Source of the DNA: JAGQPD01 sp020426865
GTDB lineage: Bacteria; Planctomycetota; Planctomycetia; Pirellulales; Pirellulaceae
Direction: 5' to 3'
NCBI GenBank assembly: GCA_041399065.1
Contig: JAWKTN010000005.1
Coordinates: forward strand, 372,001 to 436,000
Length of the DNA stretch: 64,000 bases
Every line of letters begins with the position of its first letter. Position 1 is the stretch's first letter. The notes beneath the pieces are model-generated. The model was given only the letters and a program-made list of their open reading frames with translations. It was not told where the DNA came from and ran no database searches. This document shows positions 8,894-16,718 of this stretch, in pieces. A program made the translations under genes and the position numbers.

Positions 8894-9316
8894 ATGACCA
8901 TCCGTGATACTATCTTTTTCGCCGGTCTAGGCCAATTGTGTTTGGCCGCCGCAAGCTTGGCAATTCCGCGCGTGTTGCGTTGGGGCGAAGATCTTGCTCA
9001 ACTTCGTCCGCTGACTCGGCAGGTCTTCTGGACTTACGCGGCATATATCTGGGGCACGAATCTGTTCTTTGGAATCGTTTCAATCGTCATGCCGGATGAA
9101 CTGGCCAATCATAGCCACCTGTCGACTGCATTGTGCACCTTTATCACTTTGTACTGGTTCGCTCGCGTAGTGATTCAATTCACCTACTTCGACCGCAGCG
9201 AGGCGCCCGCTGGAAAACTGTTAGTCGTCGCCGAATGGGTGCTCGTCGCCCTGTTTGTCGCGTTCACCGCAGTTTACGGCTGTGCGGCGTGGTACAATTT
9301 CGGAGCCTTGGCGTGA
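8894..9316 (+). CDS. Small four-helix membrane protein, partner of MBOAT gene
   Basis: 140 residues, strongly hydrophobic with four probable transmembrane helices. I do not recognise a named family. It overlaps the next gene by 4 bp (GTGA), so the two are translationally coupled and probably act together; a role in acyl transfer at the membrane is inferred only from the partner. ATG at 8894 has CTCCTGTC upstream but no strong Shine-Dalgarno. Confidence 0.7.
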   Translation: MTIRDTIFFAGLGQLCLAAASLAIPRVLRWGEDLAQLRPLTRQVFWTYAAYIWGTNLFFGIVSIVMPDELANHSHLSTALCTFITLYWFARVVIQFTYFDRSEAPAGKLLVVAEWVLVALFVAFTAVYGCAAWYNFGALA

Positions 9317-10311
9317 ATGCTTACCTTCCCAACAATACCTGGCCACTATCGATGGTGGTCGCTATCCTCGCATTCGCCACGATCACGGGCTATTTCGTCG
9401 CTCAAATGCCATCCTTGCGTGTTTCGCGGTGGACCGCGTGGTCGATGGTTGTGTACGGAGTCATACTGGCCGAGCAGACAACTGGACAACAACCTGCCGG
9501 TTTTCGGATGTTGGCGATTATCGCTGTTCTGCTGCTGACGATGAAGGTTGTGGTGACAACCGAGGTTTATCACGCAAACAAGGGAAAGCTGACATTCTGG
9601 CAATGGCTATCGTTCGCCTGTCTTTGGGTAGGTATGCGACCGGCGATTTTCCGTAACGTTCCTGGCCCACCCCGAACGGAGGTAGGAGCATACATGTGGC
9701 GCGGCTTCAAGAATATCGCGATTGGAATATTTCTCGCCCTATCAGCTCGCTACCTGTGGCTCGCCTTCACAGACGGTCCGACGACAATACGGCGGATCTT
9801 GCCAACGATCCTGTTGTTGCCTGGTATCAGCCTGATACTCCACTTCGGAATCTTTAATCTCTTAACGGCATGGTGGCGCTGGATGGGCGCCCAGTGCGAC
9901 ACGATATTTCGCGAACCATTGCAATCGATCAGCCTTGTTGACTTCTGGGGCCGACGCTGGAATCTTGCTTTTTCGGAAATGACGACATTGGCCGTACATC
10001 GCCCGCTGCGTGGCACTTGGGGTCACACGACTGCCACCTTGATGTCATTTACATTCTCTGGCTTGTTACATGAACTGGCAATAAGCTTGCCAGTCCGTGC
10101 GGGTTTTGGTGGTCCGATGCTGTATTTTCTTGTACACGGGATCGGAATGTCGCTCGAAACGCGTTGGTCGACACTCTCGACGCTGATCCAACGGCATCCC
10201 CATCTCGGTCGCCTCTGGACGTTTCTCTGGATCGTACTGCCTTTGCCGATTCTTTTCCATCGACCGTTTCTGGCCGGATGTGTTTGGCCATTGGTAGGGC
10301 TTGACTATTAA
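9313..10311 (+). CDS. MBOAT / wax-synthase-like O-acyltransferase
   Basis: 332 residues with many transmembrane segments. The region SLVDFWGRRWNLAFSEM followed by SGLLHELAISLP carries the wax synthase / membrane-bound O-acyltransferase signatures: the FWGRRWN block and the SGxxHE motif with the catalytic His. Such enzymes move an acyl group from acyl-CoA or a similar donor to a hydroxyl of a lipid, sugar or polymer. Start is GTG at 9313, which overlaps the stop of the preceding small membrane gene. Substrate unknown. Confidence 0.8.
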   Translation: MNAYLPNNTWPLSMVVAILAFATITGYFVAQMPSLRVSRWTAWSMVVYGVILAEQTTGQQPAGFRMLAIIAVLLLTMKVVVTTEVYHANKGKLTFWQWLSFACLWVGMRPAIFRNVPGPPRTEVGAYMWRGFKNIAIGIFLALSARYLWLAFTDGPTTIRRILPTILLLPGISLILHFGIFNLLTAWWRWMGAQCDTIFREPLQSISLVDFWGRRWNLAFSEMTTLAVHRPLRGTWGHTTATLMSFTFSGLLHELAISLPVRAGFGGPMLYFLVHGIGMSLETRWSTLSTLIQRHPHLGRLWTFLWIVLPLPILFHRPFLAGCVWPLVGLDY

Positions 10312-10428
10312 CGACAGTCGTGTCCAACCAAGAAATTAGGGTACGTCGTTTTTGCCGCCACTCCCAGATCTTCACCTGTGAGGGCCTGGGGGGTCCAATC
10401 GCTCGGACGCACTGAACTCTCTCGCTAG

Positions 10429-10778
10429 TTGTCGATGGACAACAACGAGTGCGAGCAGTTAATGAAGCAAGTCGCAATCGGACGCAAGAACTGGCTGTTC
10501 GCAGGCAGTGTTGTCGGCGGCGAACGAAACGGCCGCTTCCTGACATTGATCTGTAGTGCGCATCGCAATGACTTGGATGTGTATGCCTACGTCAACGACA
10601 TCTTGACCCGATTGCTCGCTGGCGAGACGAACTACGAGTCGATGTTGCCATGGCATTGGGGGCTGAAAGCCATCCGGAGAGCATCCGCCAATATCGAAAG
10701 CAGGAACGTCGCCAGCGCGTGGAACGCACCAAGCGACGGATTCGCAGGAAGCTCTTGGAAAGGCGAAAGAAGAAGTAG
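10429..10778 (+). pseudogene. IS66-family transposase, C-terminal fragment with frameshift
   Basis: The fragment starts at MDNNECEQLMK and continues IGRKNWLFAGS and YVNDILTRLL to LPWHW, the C-terminal block of IS66 TnpC transposases. The frame then shifts by one near 10660, after which the family-like basic tail HPESIRQYRKQERRQR continues to a stop at 10778. The N-terminal four-fifths of the transposase are absent and no intact ends were found, so this is a dead remnant at the left edge of the mobile island. Confidence 0.8.
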
Positions 10779-10973
10779 CCGGCACCGGCACAGCGCGGCG
10801 CATGCGAGTCGCGCCGCCCCCCGCCTCGCACTCGTTGCGATACACGCTCGACCACACCCGATTGCCGAAAAACCGCTTCTACCGCTGTTGGGCGCATACA
10901 CATGGATTCCCAGCGACAACCCGCAATACCTCGAACCATACAGTATTGGTCGGCATTAGCACGACAGGGTCGA

Positions 10974-11770
10974 TCAAAGCAGGACCATGCGCATGTTTTG
11001 GACAAACCTTCGCAACCGACTGGCCACCGGAGATCGTTGGCTGACGTCACGTTTGGTTTCCGGCGACACGAGTACTGTGAAGACTGCAGGGGATTCAACG
11101 GGTGTATCGGTGCGCTGCTGATCGCCGCACGGATTGACTAGTTCCACCTGTTGGCGATCGCAATCGGCCATCAAGCGGTCGAGCGGACTGGTGACCTGGA
11201 TGTCATCGCGGATCAAGACGTGCAAGTACATCATAGTAGTTTTCACGTCGCTGTGCCCTAATAACTCCTGGACGGTGCGGATATCGACGTGGTCGAGCAG
11301 CAAGTGGGTGGCGAACGAATGACGAAAGGTGTGCGACGTGACCGGCTTGCCGAGCTTCCGCAGGTTGCGTCGCATCTGCTGAATGACATCCGGTTCGCGC
11401 GGATTGATTTTCCCGACGAGTTCTTCTTCGGTAGGAGCTCCAGCGGCGCGGGCCTTTTCTTGGGAGTCAAACTCTTGAAGTTTGGCGCGGATATATTCGA
11501 GCTGTGGTTCTTTGGACTTCAGGACCGAGTTGCGATAGGTGATAAGGCCTGGACGATTTTCAGCCGTTTCCAAGCTGGTTCGCCCGCCTTGACCTTGGAC
11601 TTGAGAAAGGCGATGACCTCTTCTTCGGAGAAGTGCCAGGACGCAGGGTGGTCAATCTGGTGAAACTTGGCAAGTTTGCCAAGCCAGATGTCGGCCCAAT
11701 CTTTCTGAGTGGGCTTGGGTTTTTTATGCGGGTTGTTCGGGCCTTGTGATCCATGAGGCGATGCAGGCAT
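10974..11770 (-). pseudogene. intI: Integron integrase (tyrosine recombinase), internally deleted and frameshifted
   Basis: The N-terminal part (from ATG 11770) has a helical SAM-like region; near 11548 a one-base loss shifts the frame, after which ITYRNSVLKS continues the same protein. The C-terminus keeps the tyrosine-recombinase block SHTFRHSFATHLL and LGHSDVKTTMMYLHV with the nucleophile Tyr. Between RRNLRKLGK and PVTSHTFRH about 200 residues expected from planctomycete IntI relatives are missing, including the first catalytic Arg and the Lys. The gene points away from the cassettes, as intI does, and sits next to the attI-like region. It cannot encode an active recombinase. Assignment as integron integrase rather than XerC-like rests on context and on the family's N-terminal extension. 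Confidence 0.8.
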
Positions 11771-11812
11771 GACAGACCTCCGGTGCAGTCGCAAAAATGT
11801 ATTTCCGTACAC

Positions 11813-12064
11813 AGGACGTATACTGGTGTGAGTGTATCGCAGTTGCCACGTCGGACAACCCCTCCCATGGTTGCCGCGCCCCCCCGTCCCAAAAACTCAG
11901 GCAAATGGAGCTTTTTTCCTGAACACTTGCCAAATCGTTGTCTTTCGGCAATAACTAAAGGATAAGTAACGGATAAGTCCCGGTGGACTTATCGCCGATT
12001 CGGCAATAAGACCCGACTCAACGGCTTATCGCCGGGTCATCCGGTAATAATCAAGTTATCGGGC
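11813..12064 (+). promoter_or_regulatory. Palindrome-rich attI-like region between intI and first cassette
   Basis: Lower GC than its surroundings. Three adjacent palindromes share TTAT/ATAA ends: GATAAGTC-N6-GACTTATC (11972-11993), TTATCGCCG-N3-CGGCAATAA (11989-12009) and TTATCGCCGG-N5-CCGGTAATAA (12026-12050). They end in GTTATCGGGC (12055-12064), whose first ten bases are complementary to the start of the first attC (GCCCGATAAC at 12659). This makes G12055/T12056 the likely attI x cassette junction. The cassette promoter is presumably here but no clear -35/-10 pair could be fixed. Confidence 0.6.
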
Positions 12065-12115
12065 TTGCCAACCTGTTTGTCTGGCCTTGATCTTTAGACG
12101 TTTTCGACCGAGAAT

Positions 12116-12358
12116 ATGAGTATGACTACGATTGAAGATATCCTCGCTGCAGCTCGTGCGTTGCCATCCGGCGACCGTTCACGTCTGATTCCGCTTCTTT
12201 GGGACCAAGTAACTCCTGAAGATTGGGCAGTTCCATCGTCCGCATGGCTCGCCGAGGCGAACCGCCGGAGTGACTCAATCGATGCCGGCAACATGGAGAC
12301 GGACGACTGGACCAACGTTCGTGCTCGTGCTCGACGTAAAGCCGGTCTTGCCGAATGA
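12116..12358 (+). CDS. Addiction-module antitoxin component (TIGR02574-like)
   Basis: 80 residues with the helical pattern TIEDILAAARALPSGDRSRLIPLLWD typical of the small putative addiction-module component family, which precedes ParE/RelE toxins. First gene of cassette 1. Its stop overlaps the next start (ATGA), the usual coupling of antitoxin and toxin. Expected role: bind and neutralise the ParE-like product and autoregulate. Confidence 0.82.
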   Translation: MSMTTIEDILAAARALPSGDRSRLIPLLWDQVTPEDWAVPSSAWLAEANRRSDSIDAGNMETDDWTNVRARARRKAGLAE

Positions 12359-12645
12359 TTGGCGTACGCGTTTGTTCTGCCGCTGAAGCCGAGTTCACCG
12401 ATGCGTTGTGTTGGTACGCCGAGCGAAGCCCGGACGTTGCATTGAATTTCGACTCCGAATTTGACGCGGTGCTTGCGAAAATTGCCGAGTCGCCTGATCG
12501 GTACCCTGTATGCGATGATCGCCATCGATACGTACTGATGCGTCGCTTTCCATATCAGGTCATCTATCGCACAATTGCTGACACGGTTACAGTCATCGCG
12601 GTGGCTCACACATCACGCGAACCGGGGTATTGGACCGATCGCTGA
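12355..12645 (+). CDS. ParE/RelE-family toxin
   Basis: 96 residues. Pattern of the ParE/RelE fold: AEAEFTDALCWYAERSPDVALNFDSEFD, then IAESPDRYPV and the C-terminal VLMRRFPYQVIYRTI and VIAVAHTSREPGYW. ParE toxins poison gyrase and RelE relatives cleave mRNA; sequence alone does not decide which. Coupled to the upstream antitoxin. Cassette 1 ends with attC at 12659. Confidence 0.87.
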   Translation: MIGVRVCSAAEAEFTDALCWYAERSPDVALNFDSEFDAVLAKIAESPDRYPVCDDRHRYVLMRRFPYQVIYRTIADTVTVIAVAHTSREPGYWTDR

Positions 12646-12658
12646 CAAGAACGCAATC

Positions 12659-12753
<95 letters not shown>

Positions 12754-12768
12754 CGGTAGAATCTGCGA

Positions 12769-13245
12769 ATGGCTACCGTTTACATAGAAACATCGATCAT
12801 TGGGTATATGACCGCGCGGTCGAGCGATGCAGTCATCTTCCAAGCTCGTCAACAACTGACGCAACAATGGTGGACCCACCAGAGAGATAAGTACGACCTG
12901 GTCACAAGCCAACTCGTGATCGATGAAGCTGGTTCAGGCGATCCGACGGCCGCACAAGAACGCCTCGCCTTACTGAATGATGTGCCACTGCTCGATATCC
13001 AGCATCCTGACGTGCAAACGTTGGCTGACAAGCTGATTGCAAATCATCTCCTACCCGAAAAGGCAGCAGCCGACGCGCGGCATGTGGCCGTTTCGACGGT
13101 GTTCGGTATAGAATATCTATTGACGTGGAATTGTAGGCACATCGCGAACGCAGAGACTCTGCCCAGGATCTACAAGATGCTTCGCGAATCCGGTTTTGAA
13201 CCGCCGCTAGTGGTAACGCCCGAGGAGTTCTCTGGTAATGTCTGA
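12769..13245 (+). CDS. PIN-domain protein (VapC-like toxin)
   Basis: 158 residues beginning YIETSIIGYMTARSSD, a PIN start with the first acidic position as Glu. Further acidic residues lie in LVIDEAGSGDP and KAAADARHVAVSTVFG, followed by LLTWNCRHIANAE. PIN proteins in such modules are Mg2+-dependent RNases. Cassette 2, 23 bp after the attC1 core. It overlaps its partner by 8 bp. Activity is inferred. Confidence 0.82.
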   Translation: MATVYIETSIIGYMTARSSDAVIFQARQQLTQQWWTHQRDKYDLVTSQLVIDEAGSGDPTAAQERLALLNDVPLLDIQHPDVQTLADKLIANHLLPEKAAADARHVAVSTVFGIEYLLTWNCRHIANAETLPRIYKMLRESGFEPPLVVTPEEFSGNV

Positions 13246-13474
13246 CAAATTCGAAGACCCGATCGTTGCCGAGATTCACGCGACACGTGCCGCAATGCTC
13301 GAAGCTGCGGGTGGCGACATCCGGCTATTGATGCAAGAGGTAGCCGAACGGCAACGACGATCAAGACACCGAATCATCACTAAACCCTTTCGCTATCGCA
13401 CAGAACCAAGCGTTGCACCCGAGTCGCCGACAACGCGTGTTTCTGATGGACAGTCGAATTCGGCGACCGGGTGA
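13238..13474 (+). CDS. Putative antitoxin partner of the PIN protein
   Basis: 78 residues; the core DPIVAEIHATRAAMLEAAGG and IRLLMQEVAERQRRS is a short helical type often found next to PIN toxins. Overlaps the toxin gene by 8 bp. The last ~25 codons run into attC2 (from 13399), so the C-terminal tail is partly recombination-site sequence, a common cassette trait. Confidence 0.7.
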   Translation: MSDKFEDPIVAEIHATRAAMLEAAGGDIRLLMQEVAERQRRSRHRIITKPFRYRTEPSVAPESPTTRVSDGQSNSATG

Positions 13475-13490
13475 ACGCACCCGTTCTGTG
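13399..13490 (+). other. attC site of cassette 2
   Basis: R'' CACAGAAC followed by CAAGCGTTGCACCCGAGTCG; the right arm CGGCGACCGGGTGAACGC pairs with it and R' GTTCTGTG closes the site (13483-13490). The ten bases CGCACAGAAC ending at 13406 are the exact reverse complement of GTTCTGTGCG that opens cassette 2 at 12746. Confidence 0.88.
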
Positions 13491-13493
13491 GCA

Positions 13494-14051
13494 ATGAGAA
13501 TGGAAGTGGCAACGAAAGCGACGGGATGGCGTGTGACGATCGCGTTGTCGAGCTTGCTATCGTGTTTCGTCTTTTACCCATTCGTTCACGAATGCGGTCA
13601 CCTGATACCTGCAGTACTGAGCGGCGCGACCGTGAATGAATTCGTTTGGACGCCGTTCATCAGTCGTGCGCACGTAGGCCTATCCAATGTCTCGGGATCG
13701 GCGTTGCCATGGGTGGATGCCGGAGGCGTCTTGCTGCCGACATTGGTTGGGACCGCACTTGTGGTTGCCTGGATCGCTTTGCCATCGAAAACGTCCGGCG
13801 CGATCTGGCGACTTTGGATGCTGGTTCCCGGTGTCGTCATGTTGGTTGGGAATCTCGGACTTCTCATCGAAGCAACAATTGGATCAGTATCCTACCGGCA
13901 TATGCATTTGCTCGCGCAGGCGGTTGGAGGGGAGGGAATCATCGGAAAAACACTGGAAGTGTTGCCAAGCGTATGGACCGTTGTTGTGCTTGCGTTAGCG
14001 ATACGGCTGGGCCTCCGTCAGTCGAAAGCCACAGAACCAAGATCGGGATAG
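13494..14051 (+). CDS. Integral membrane protein with HExxH motif (M50-like)
   Basis: 185 residues, sole gene of cassette 3. The first transmembrane helix ends in FVHECGHLI, an HExxH zinc-protease motif inside a membrane segment, as in site-2-protease-like M50 enzymes. Two or three more hydrophobic segments follow; no second metal-ligand motif (NPDG) is evident, so catalysis is uncertain. The start is the first ATG after the attC2 core; 13500 is an alternative. The final codons read through attC3 and use a stop supplied by the group II intron end at 14042-14051. Confidence 0.65.
   Translation: MRMEVATKATGWRVTIALSSLLSCFVFYPFVHECGHLIPAVLSGATVNEFVWTPFISRAHVGLSNVSGSALPWVDAGGVLLPTLVGTALVVAWIALPSKTSGAIWRLWMLVPGVVMLVGNLGLLIEATIGSVSYRHMHLLAQAVGGEGIIGKTLEVLPSVWTVVVLALAIRLGLRQSKATEPRSG
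14028..14041 (+). other. attC site of cassette 3, left part (interrupted by intron)
   Basis: R'' GCCACAGAAC (14028-14037) plus CAAG. The site continues at 16050 with CGTTGGACGCGGAGCGGCGG and ends in R' GTTCTGT at 16124-16130. Joining the two sides gives CAGAACCAAGCGTTG, identical over 15 bases to attC2, so the intron boundary is fixed to the base. R'' is the reverse complement of GTTCTGTGGC that opens cassette 3. Confidence 0.88.
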
Positions 14052-16049
14052 GGGCCCGGTTTCCCGGGGCCCCTCCCACATCACCTAGCATGCGGGTCCG
14101 CACTAGGCGGTTCATCTCTTGGCAGCAAGCTTGTGCCAGATTTCCAATAAACTCGCCAATCCCGACTCCTTGAGGTAGTCGACCGACAGTGCTTGATGCA
14201 CTGCGCGACTGGACGACATCACCCAGGGGCCTTTGCTGCTGACACCGTGAGTAACGGCTTCCTTCACCCGGACTCCCAGACGCTTCAAGTTGGTGATTCG
14301 CGTGCGCGGATTCTTGCACTGCTTCCAGTAACAAGACCGGAGGCGGCGGCGGACCCACTTGTCGAGTTCACCAAAGAAGCTTTTGATCGGAACCGTGCGA
14401 AAGTAACCAACCCACCCCTGGAAATACCGACGCAGTTCTACAAAGCGTTGCCGCATCGATACGCCGCGAGTGCGACGTGTGATGTCGCGAACACGATCTT
14501 TGAACTTGCGGATATTCTTCGGTCTGACGCGAATCTGGCCGCCGTAGCCCACAAACTGAAAGCCAAGAAACTCGACTCCGTTTGTGCTGCGGATGCTGCT
14601 CTTCTGGCGATTGACCACCGGTTTGAGCTTTCGCGTCAGGTATCGTTCCACCGAATCGAAGACACGGCGAGCGGCTTCCCTGGTCTTGGTGAATACCAGG
14701 AAGTCGTCCGCGTAGCGCACAAAGCGGAGTTCGCGTCGCTCCAGTTCCTTGTCGAAATCATCCAGCAGGATGTTCGCCAGGATGGGTGAAAGCGGGCCTC
14801 CTTGCATCGTACCTTCGATCGACGGTTGCAGGTTGCCATCGACCATCACGCCCGCGCGCAGGTAGCGCCCGATCAGTCGCAGCACTCGCTTGTCGTGGAC
14901 CTTGCGAGCAACACGTATCATTAAGACGTCATGTTGAACGCGGTCGAAAAACTTCGACAGATCCATATCGACACAATGACGATAGCTGGCCCGAATGTGA
15001 GCTTGCACCTGTAGCGCTGCTTGTTGAGCGGAACGCTTTGGTCGAAAACCGAAACTCGATTCCGAGAAGTCCGGATCGAAGATCGGCGTCAGAACTTGAA
15101 GGATGGCTTGCTGGAGCAGTCTTTCCTGGACATTGGGAATGCCTAAATTTCGCTCCGAGCCATCCGGCTTGGGAATGGATTTCCTGCGAGCCGGTTCGGG
15201 CTGGTAGGTTCCATCCAACAGTTGTTGTCGAACGATCGGCCAACGAATGCAAAAGTCCTGGTAGAATGCGTCCAAGTCCTCCCCGTCAGGCCCGGGGGCT
15301 CCGCGGTTGGCTTTGACGTTCTTCCAGGCTCGCTCGATGTTCCGCAGATCGACAATCTTCTCCATCAGATTCTCGGCATCTGAGCTTAAGGCTGTCGTCT
15401 TCACGGCCGCCAATGCCGATTCGCTTCGCTGAGCTTCCAACGCCCTACGCGTTCGTTCGGCTTCGTCTGCGAAGTCGAAGGTACGTTGCACGGGTATCAG
15501 ACGGTTTGAGGTCATGAATGGATCTTCCTTATCATAGAAAACGTTTGGCCCTTCCCGTTTCGATTGGGCTTCGAGGATCGGTACTACGGCCTCTGCTGAC
15601 TTCTGCTCGCACGAGACGGGTTACCCCGTTCGCCCCGCCTTTCAGGCAAGCCTTACTCACGGGTACGCTTGCAGATCTCCCCGAATAAGAACGTGAACTT
15701 TCGCTGCACAAGCTCGTCATCTACCTCGGAGTCTGTCGGGAACGGTTTCGTTGTCCACGGGCAACTCACCTCAGGTTCTCTCTTGGCCTCTATGACGTTT
15801 CTATTCGTAGCCTCGCAGCTTTGGCGTGAAGAAGTCCGGGTGGCGATGATCAGACCCGGCGCTTACGCACATCTTCGCAGGCTGCCTCCCCACGGTTCGT
15901 CGCCTTCCCGCAGTTGCCTTCGCCTAGTACTTATGTCGTTTGGATTACATTTGGTATACTGTCCTCCAGTTCGATTCCCGTTTTCGTACAGGGGACTGGC
16001 TTCCAAAAGGAAGCGGCACCCCACAAGTTCACGCCCATGTCGGGCGTAC
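14042..16049 (-). mobile_element. Group IIC intron 1 (complete) inserted in the bottom strand of attC3
   Basis: 2008 nt. The 5' end (minus strand, 16049) is GTACGCCCGACATGGGCG and the 3' end (14042) is CCCCTATCCCGAT, both typical of class C introns. Domain V (about 14115-14080) reads GAACCGCCTAGTGCGGACCC with GCATGCTAGG; domain VI is a long GC stem around a GAAA loop. An RT ORF occupies the domain IV position. Placement in attC is the hallmark of the IIC-attC lineage, which recognises the folded bottom strand. Confidence 0.88.
14112..15515 (-). CDS. ltrA: Group II intron reverse transcriptase/maturase
   Basis: 467 residues encoded in intron 1. RT blocks in order: APGPDG, IPKPDGSERNLGIP, SESSFGFRPKRSAQQA, VDMDLSKFFD, MQGGPLSPILANI, the catalytic FVRYADDF, and NGVEFLGFQF. 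The maturase (X/thumb) region YFQGWVGYF follows. No En domain is present, as expected for class C. All key residues are intact, so splicing and mobility may still be possible, and it could act in trans on the other two copies. ATG at 15515. Confidence 0.94.
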   Translation of the reverse strand: MTSNRLIPVQRTFDFADEAERTRRALEAQRSESALAAVKTTALSSDAENLMEKIVDLRNIERAWKNVKANRGAPGPDGEDLDAFYQDFCIRWPIVRQQLLDGTYQPEPARRKSIPKPDGSERNLGIPNVQERLLQQAILQVLTPIFDPDFSESSFGFRPKRSAQQAALQVQAHIRASYRHCVDMDLSKFFDRVQHDVLMIRVARKVHDKRVLRLIGRYLRAGVMVDGNLQPSIEGTMQGGPLSPILANILLDDFDKELERRELRFVRYADDFLVFTKTREAARRVFDSVERYLTRKLKPVVNRQKSSIRSTNGVEFLGFQFVGYGGQIRVRPKNIRKFKDRVRDITRRTRGVSMRQRFVELRRYFQGWVGYFRTVPIKSFFGELDKWVRRRLRSCYWKQCKNPRTRITNLKRLGVRVKEAVTHGVSSKGPWVMSSSRAVHQALSVDYLKESGLASLLEIWHKLAAKR

Positions 16050-16130
16050 CGTTGGACGCGGAGCGGCGGATGACGCGGAGTTCTGATGGATAGTTGGTTG
16101 GCCGCCGCCCAGTCAACGCACCCGTTCTGT
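16050..16130 (+). other. attC site of cassette 3, right part
   Basis: Continuation of the interrupted attC: left arm CGTTGGACGCGGAGCGGCGG, spacer, then right arm GGCCGCCGCCCAGTCAACGC and R' GTTCTGT. The cassette 3/4 junction lies after G16124. Confidence 0.85.
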
Positions 16131-16143
16131 CATCCAAAGACAC

Positions 16144-16482
16144 ATGGCAATTCCCGACGCAGAACACGCGATAGCCGTTACGGCGAAGGTCCGCGACTAT
16201 TTGCTCAACCTTGAACATCCTGATGGTGGCGCCAAGGCGGTCTGGTTTCATTCGCTCGGCTACACTCGCGACCAGTGGCACCTGTTGGCGGACGATTTAC
16301 TTTCCATCGTACGCGGTTGCGACGAGTTCGATACCGAAACGACGCGATTTGGAGTAAAATACAAGGTGGCAGGGTTGGTTGGTCGGCCCAATCATCGGCC
16401 AGGAAACATATTGACAGTTTGGATCGTTGAAGATGACGATCCGCCTCGACGGGTGACAGCTTATCCGGATGAAAACAGATGA
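16144..16482 (+). CDS. DUF6883 protein
   Basis: 112 residues with the DUF6883 pattern: KVRDYLLNLEHPDGGAKAVW, FHSLGY and a C-terminal NILTVWIVEDD. The family is small, of unknown function, and commonly adjacent to DUF4926 genes in mobile DNA, suggesting a toxin-antitoxin-like module. It overlaps the next gene by 4 bp. First gene of cassette 4. Confidence 0.78.
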   Translation: MAIPDAEHAIAVTAKVRDYLLNLEHPDGGAKAVWFHSLGYTRDQWHLLADDLLSIVRGCDEFDTETTRFGVKYKVAGLVGRPNHRPGNILTVWIVEDDDPPRRVTAYPDENR

Positions 16483-16703
16483 TTGCTGAACATTCACTCG
16501 TTGTGCTTGATTGTGACCCGCCGCACGAAAAACTAAGCCGTGGCGACGTCGGGACTGTCGTGCACGTCTACAAGGAGGGACGTGGGTACGAAGTCGAATT
16601 CGTCGACGGCGGCGGTCGGACCGTTGCGCTCGTGACAGTTGGCGCTGATGACATTCGGCCCATTGAAGCCGGTGAGCTGCTCCATACACGACGCACGTCG
16701 TAG
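16479..16703 (+). CDS. DUF4926 protein
   Basis: 74 residues; LSRGDVGTVVHVYKEG and YEVEFVDGGGRTVALVTV form the small beta-barrel pattern of DUF4926. Coupled to the DUF6883 gene by an ATGA overlap. Function unknown; the pair behaves like a cassette-borne two-gene module. The following GGCAGAAC (16706) is the R'' of the next attC, 10 of 11 bases complementary to the GTTCTGTCATC that opens cassette 4. Confidence 0.8.
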   Translation: MIAEHSLVVLDCDPPHEKLSRGDVGTVVHVYKEGRGYEVEFVDGGGRTVALVTVGADDIRPIEAGELLHTRRTS

Positions 16704-16705
16704 AT

Positions 16706-16718
16706 GGCAGAACCAGGG
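16706..16718 (+). other. attC of cassette 4, left remnant only
   Basis: TGGCAGAACCAGGG up to the intron 2 junction at 16719. The right half of this attC was not found beyond the truncated intron (17530 onward), so the site is broken and cassette 4 could not be excised with its proper end. Confidence 0.7.

Noticed and set aside
8481..8897. 138-codon frame after tRNA-Glu
   Set aside because: Composition unlike protein and it overlaps the better-supported membrane gene at 8894.
14193..15316. Plus-strand frames opposite the intron RT
   Set aside because: Shadow frames of the RT, repeated in intron 2 only because the DNA is repeated.
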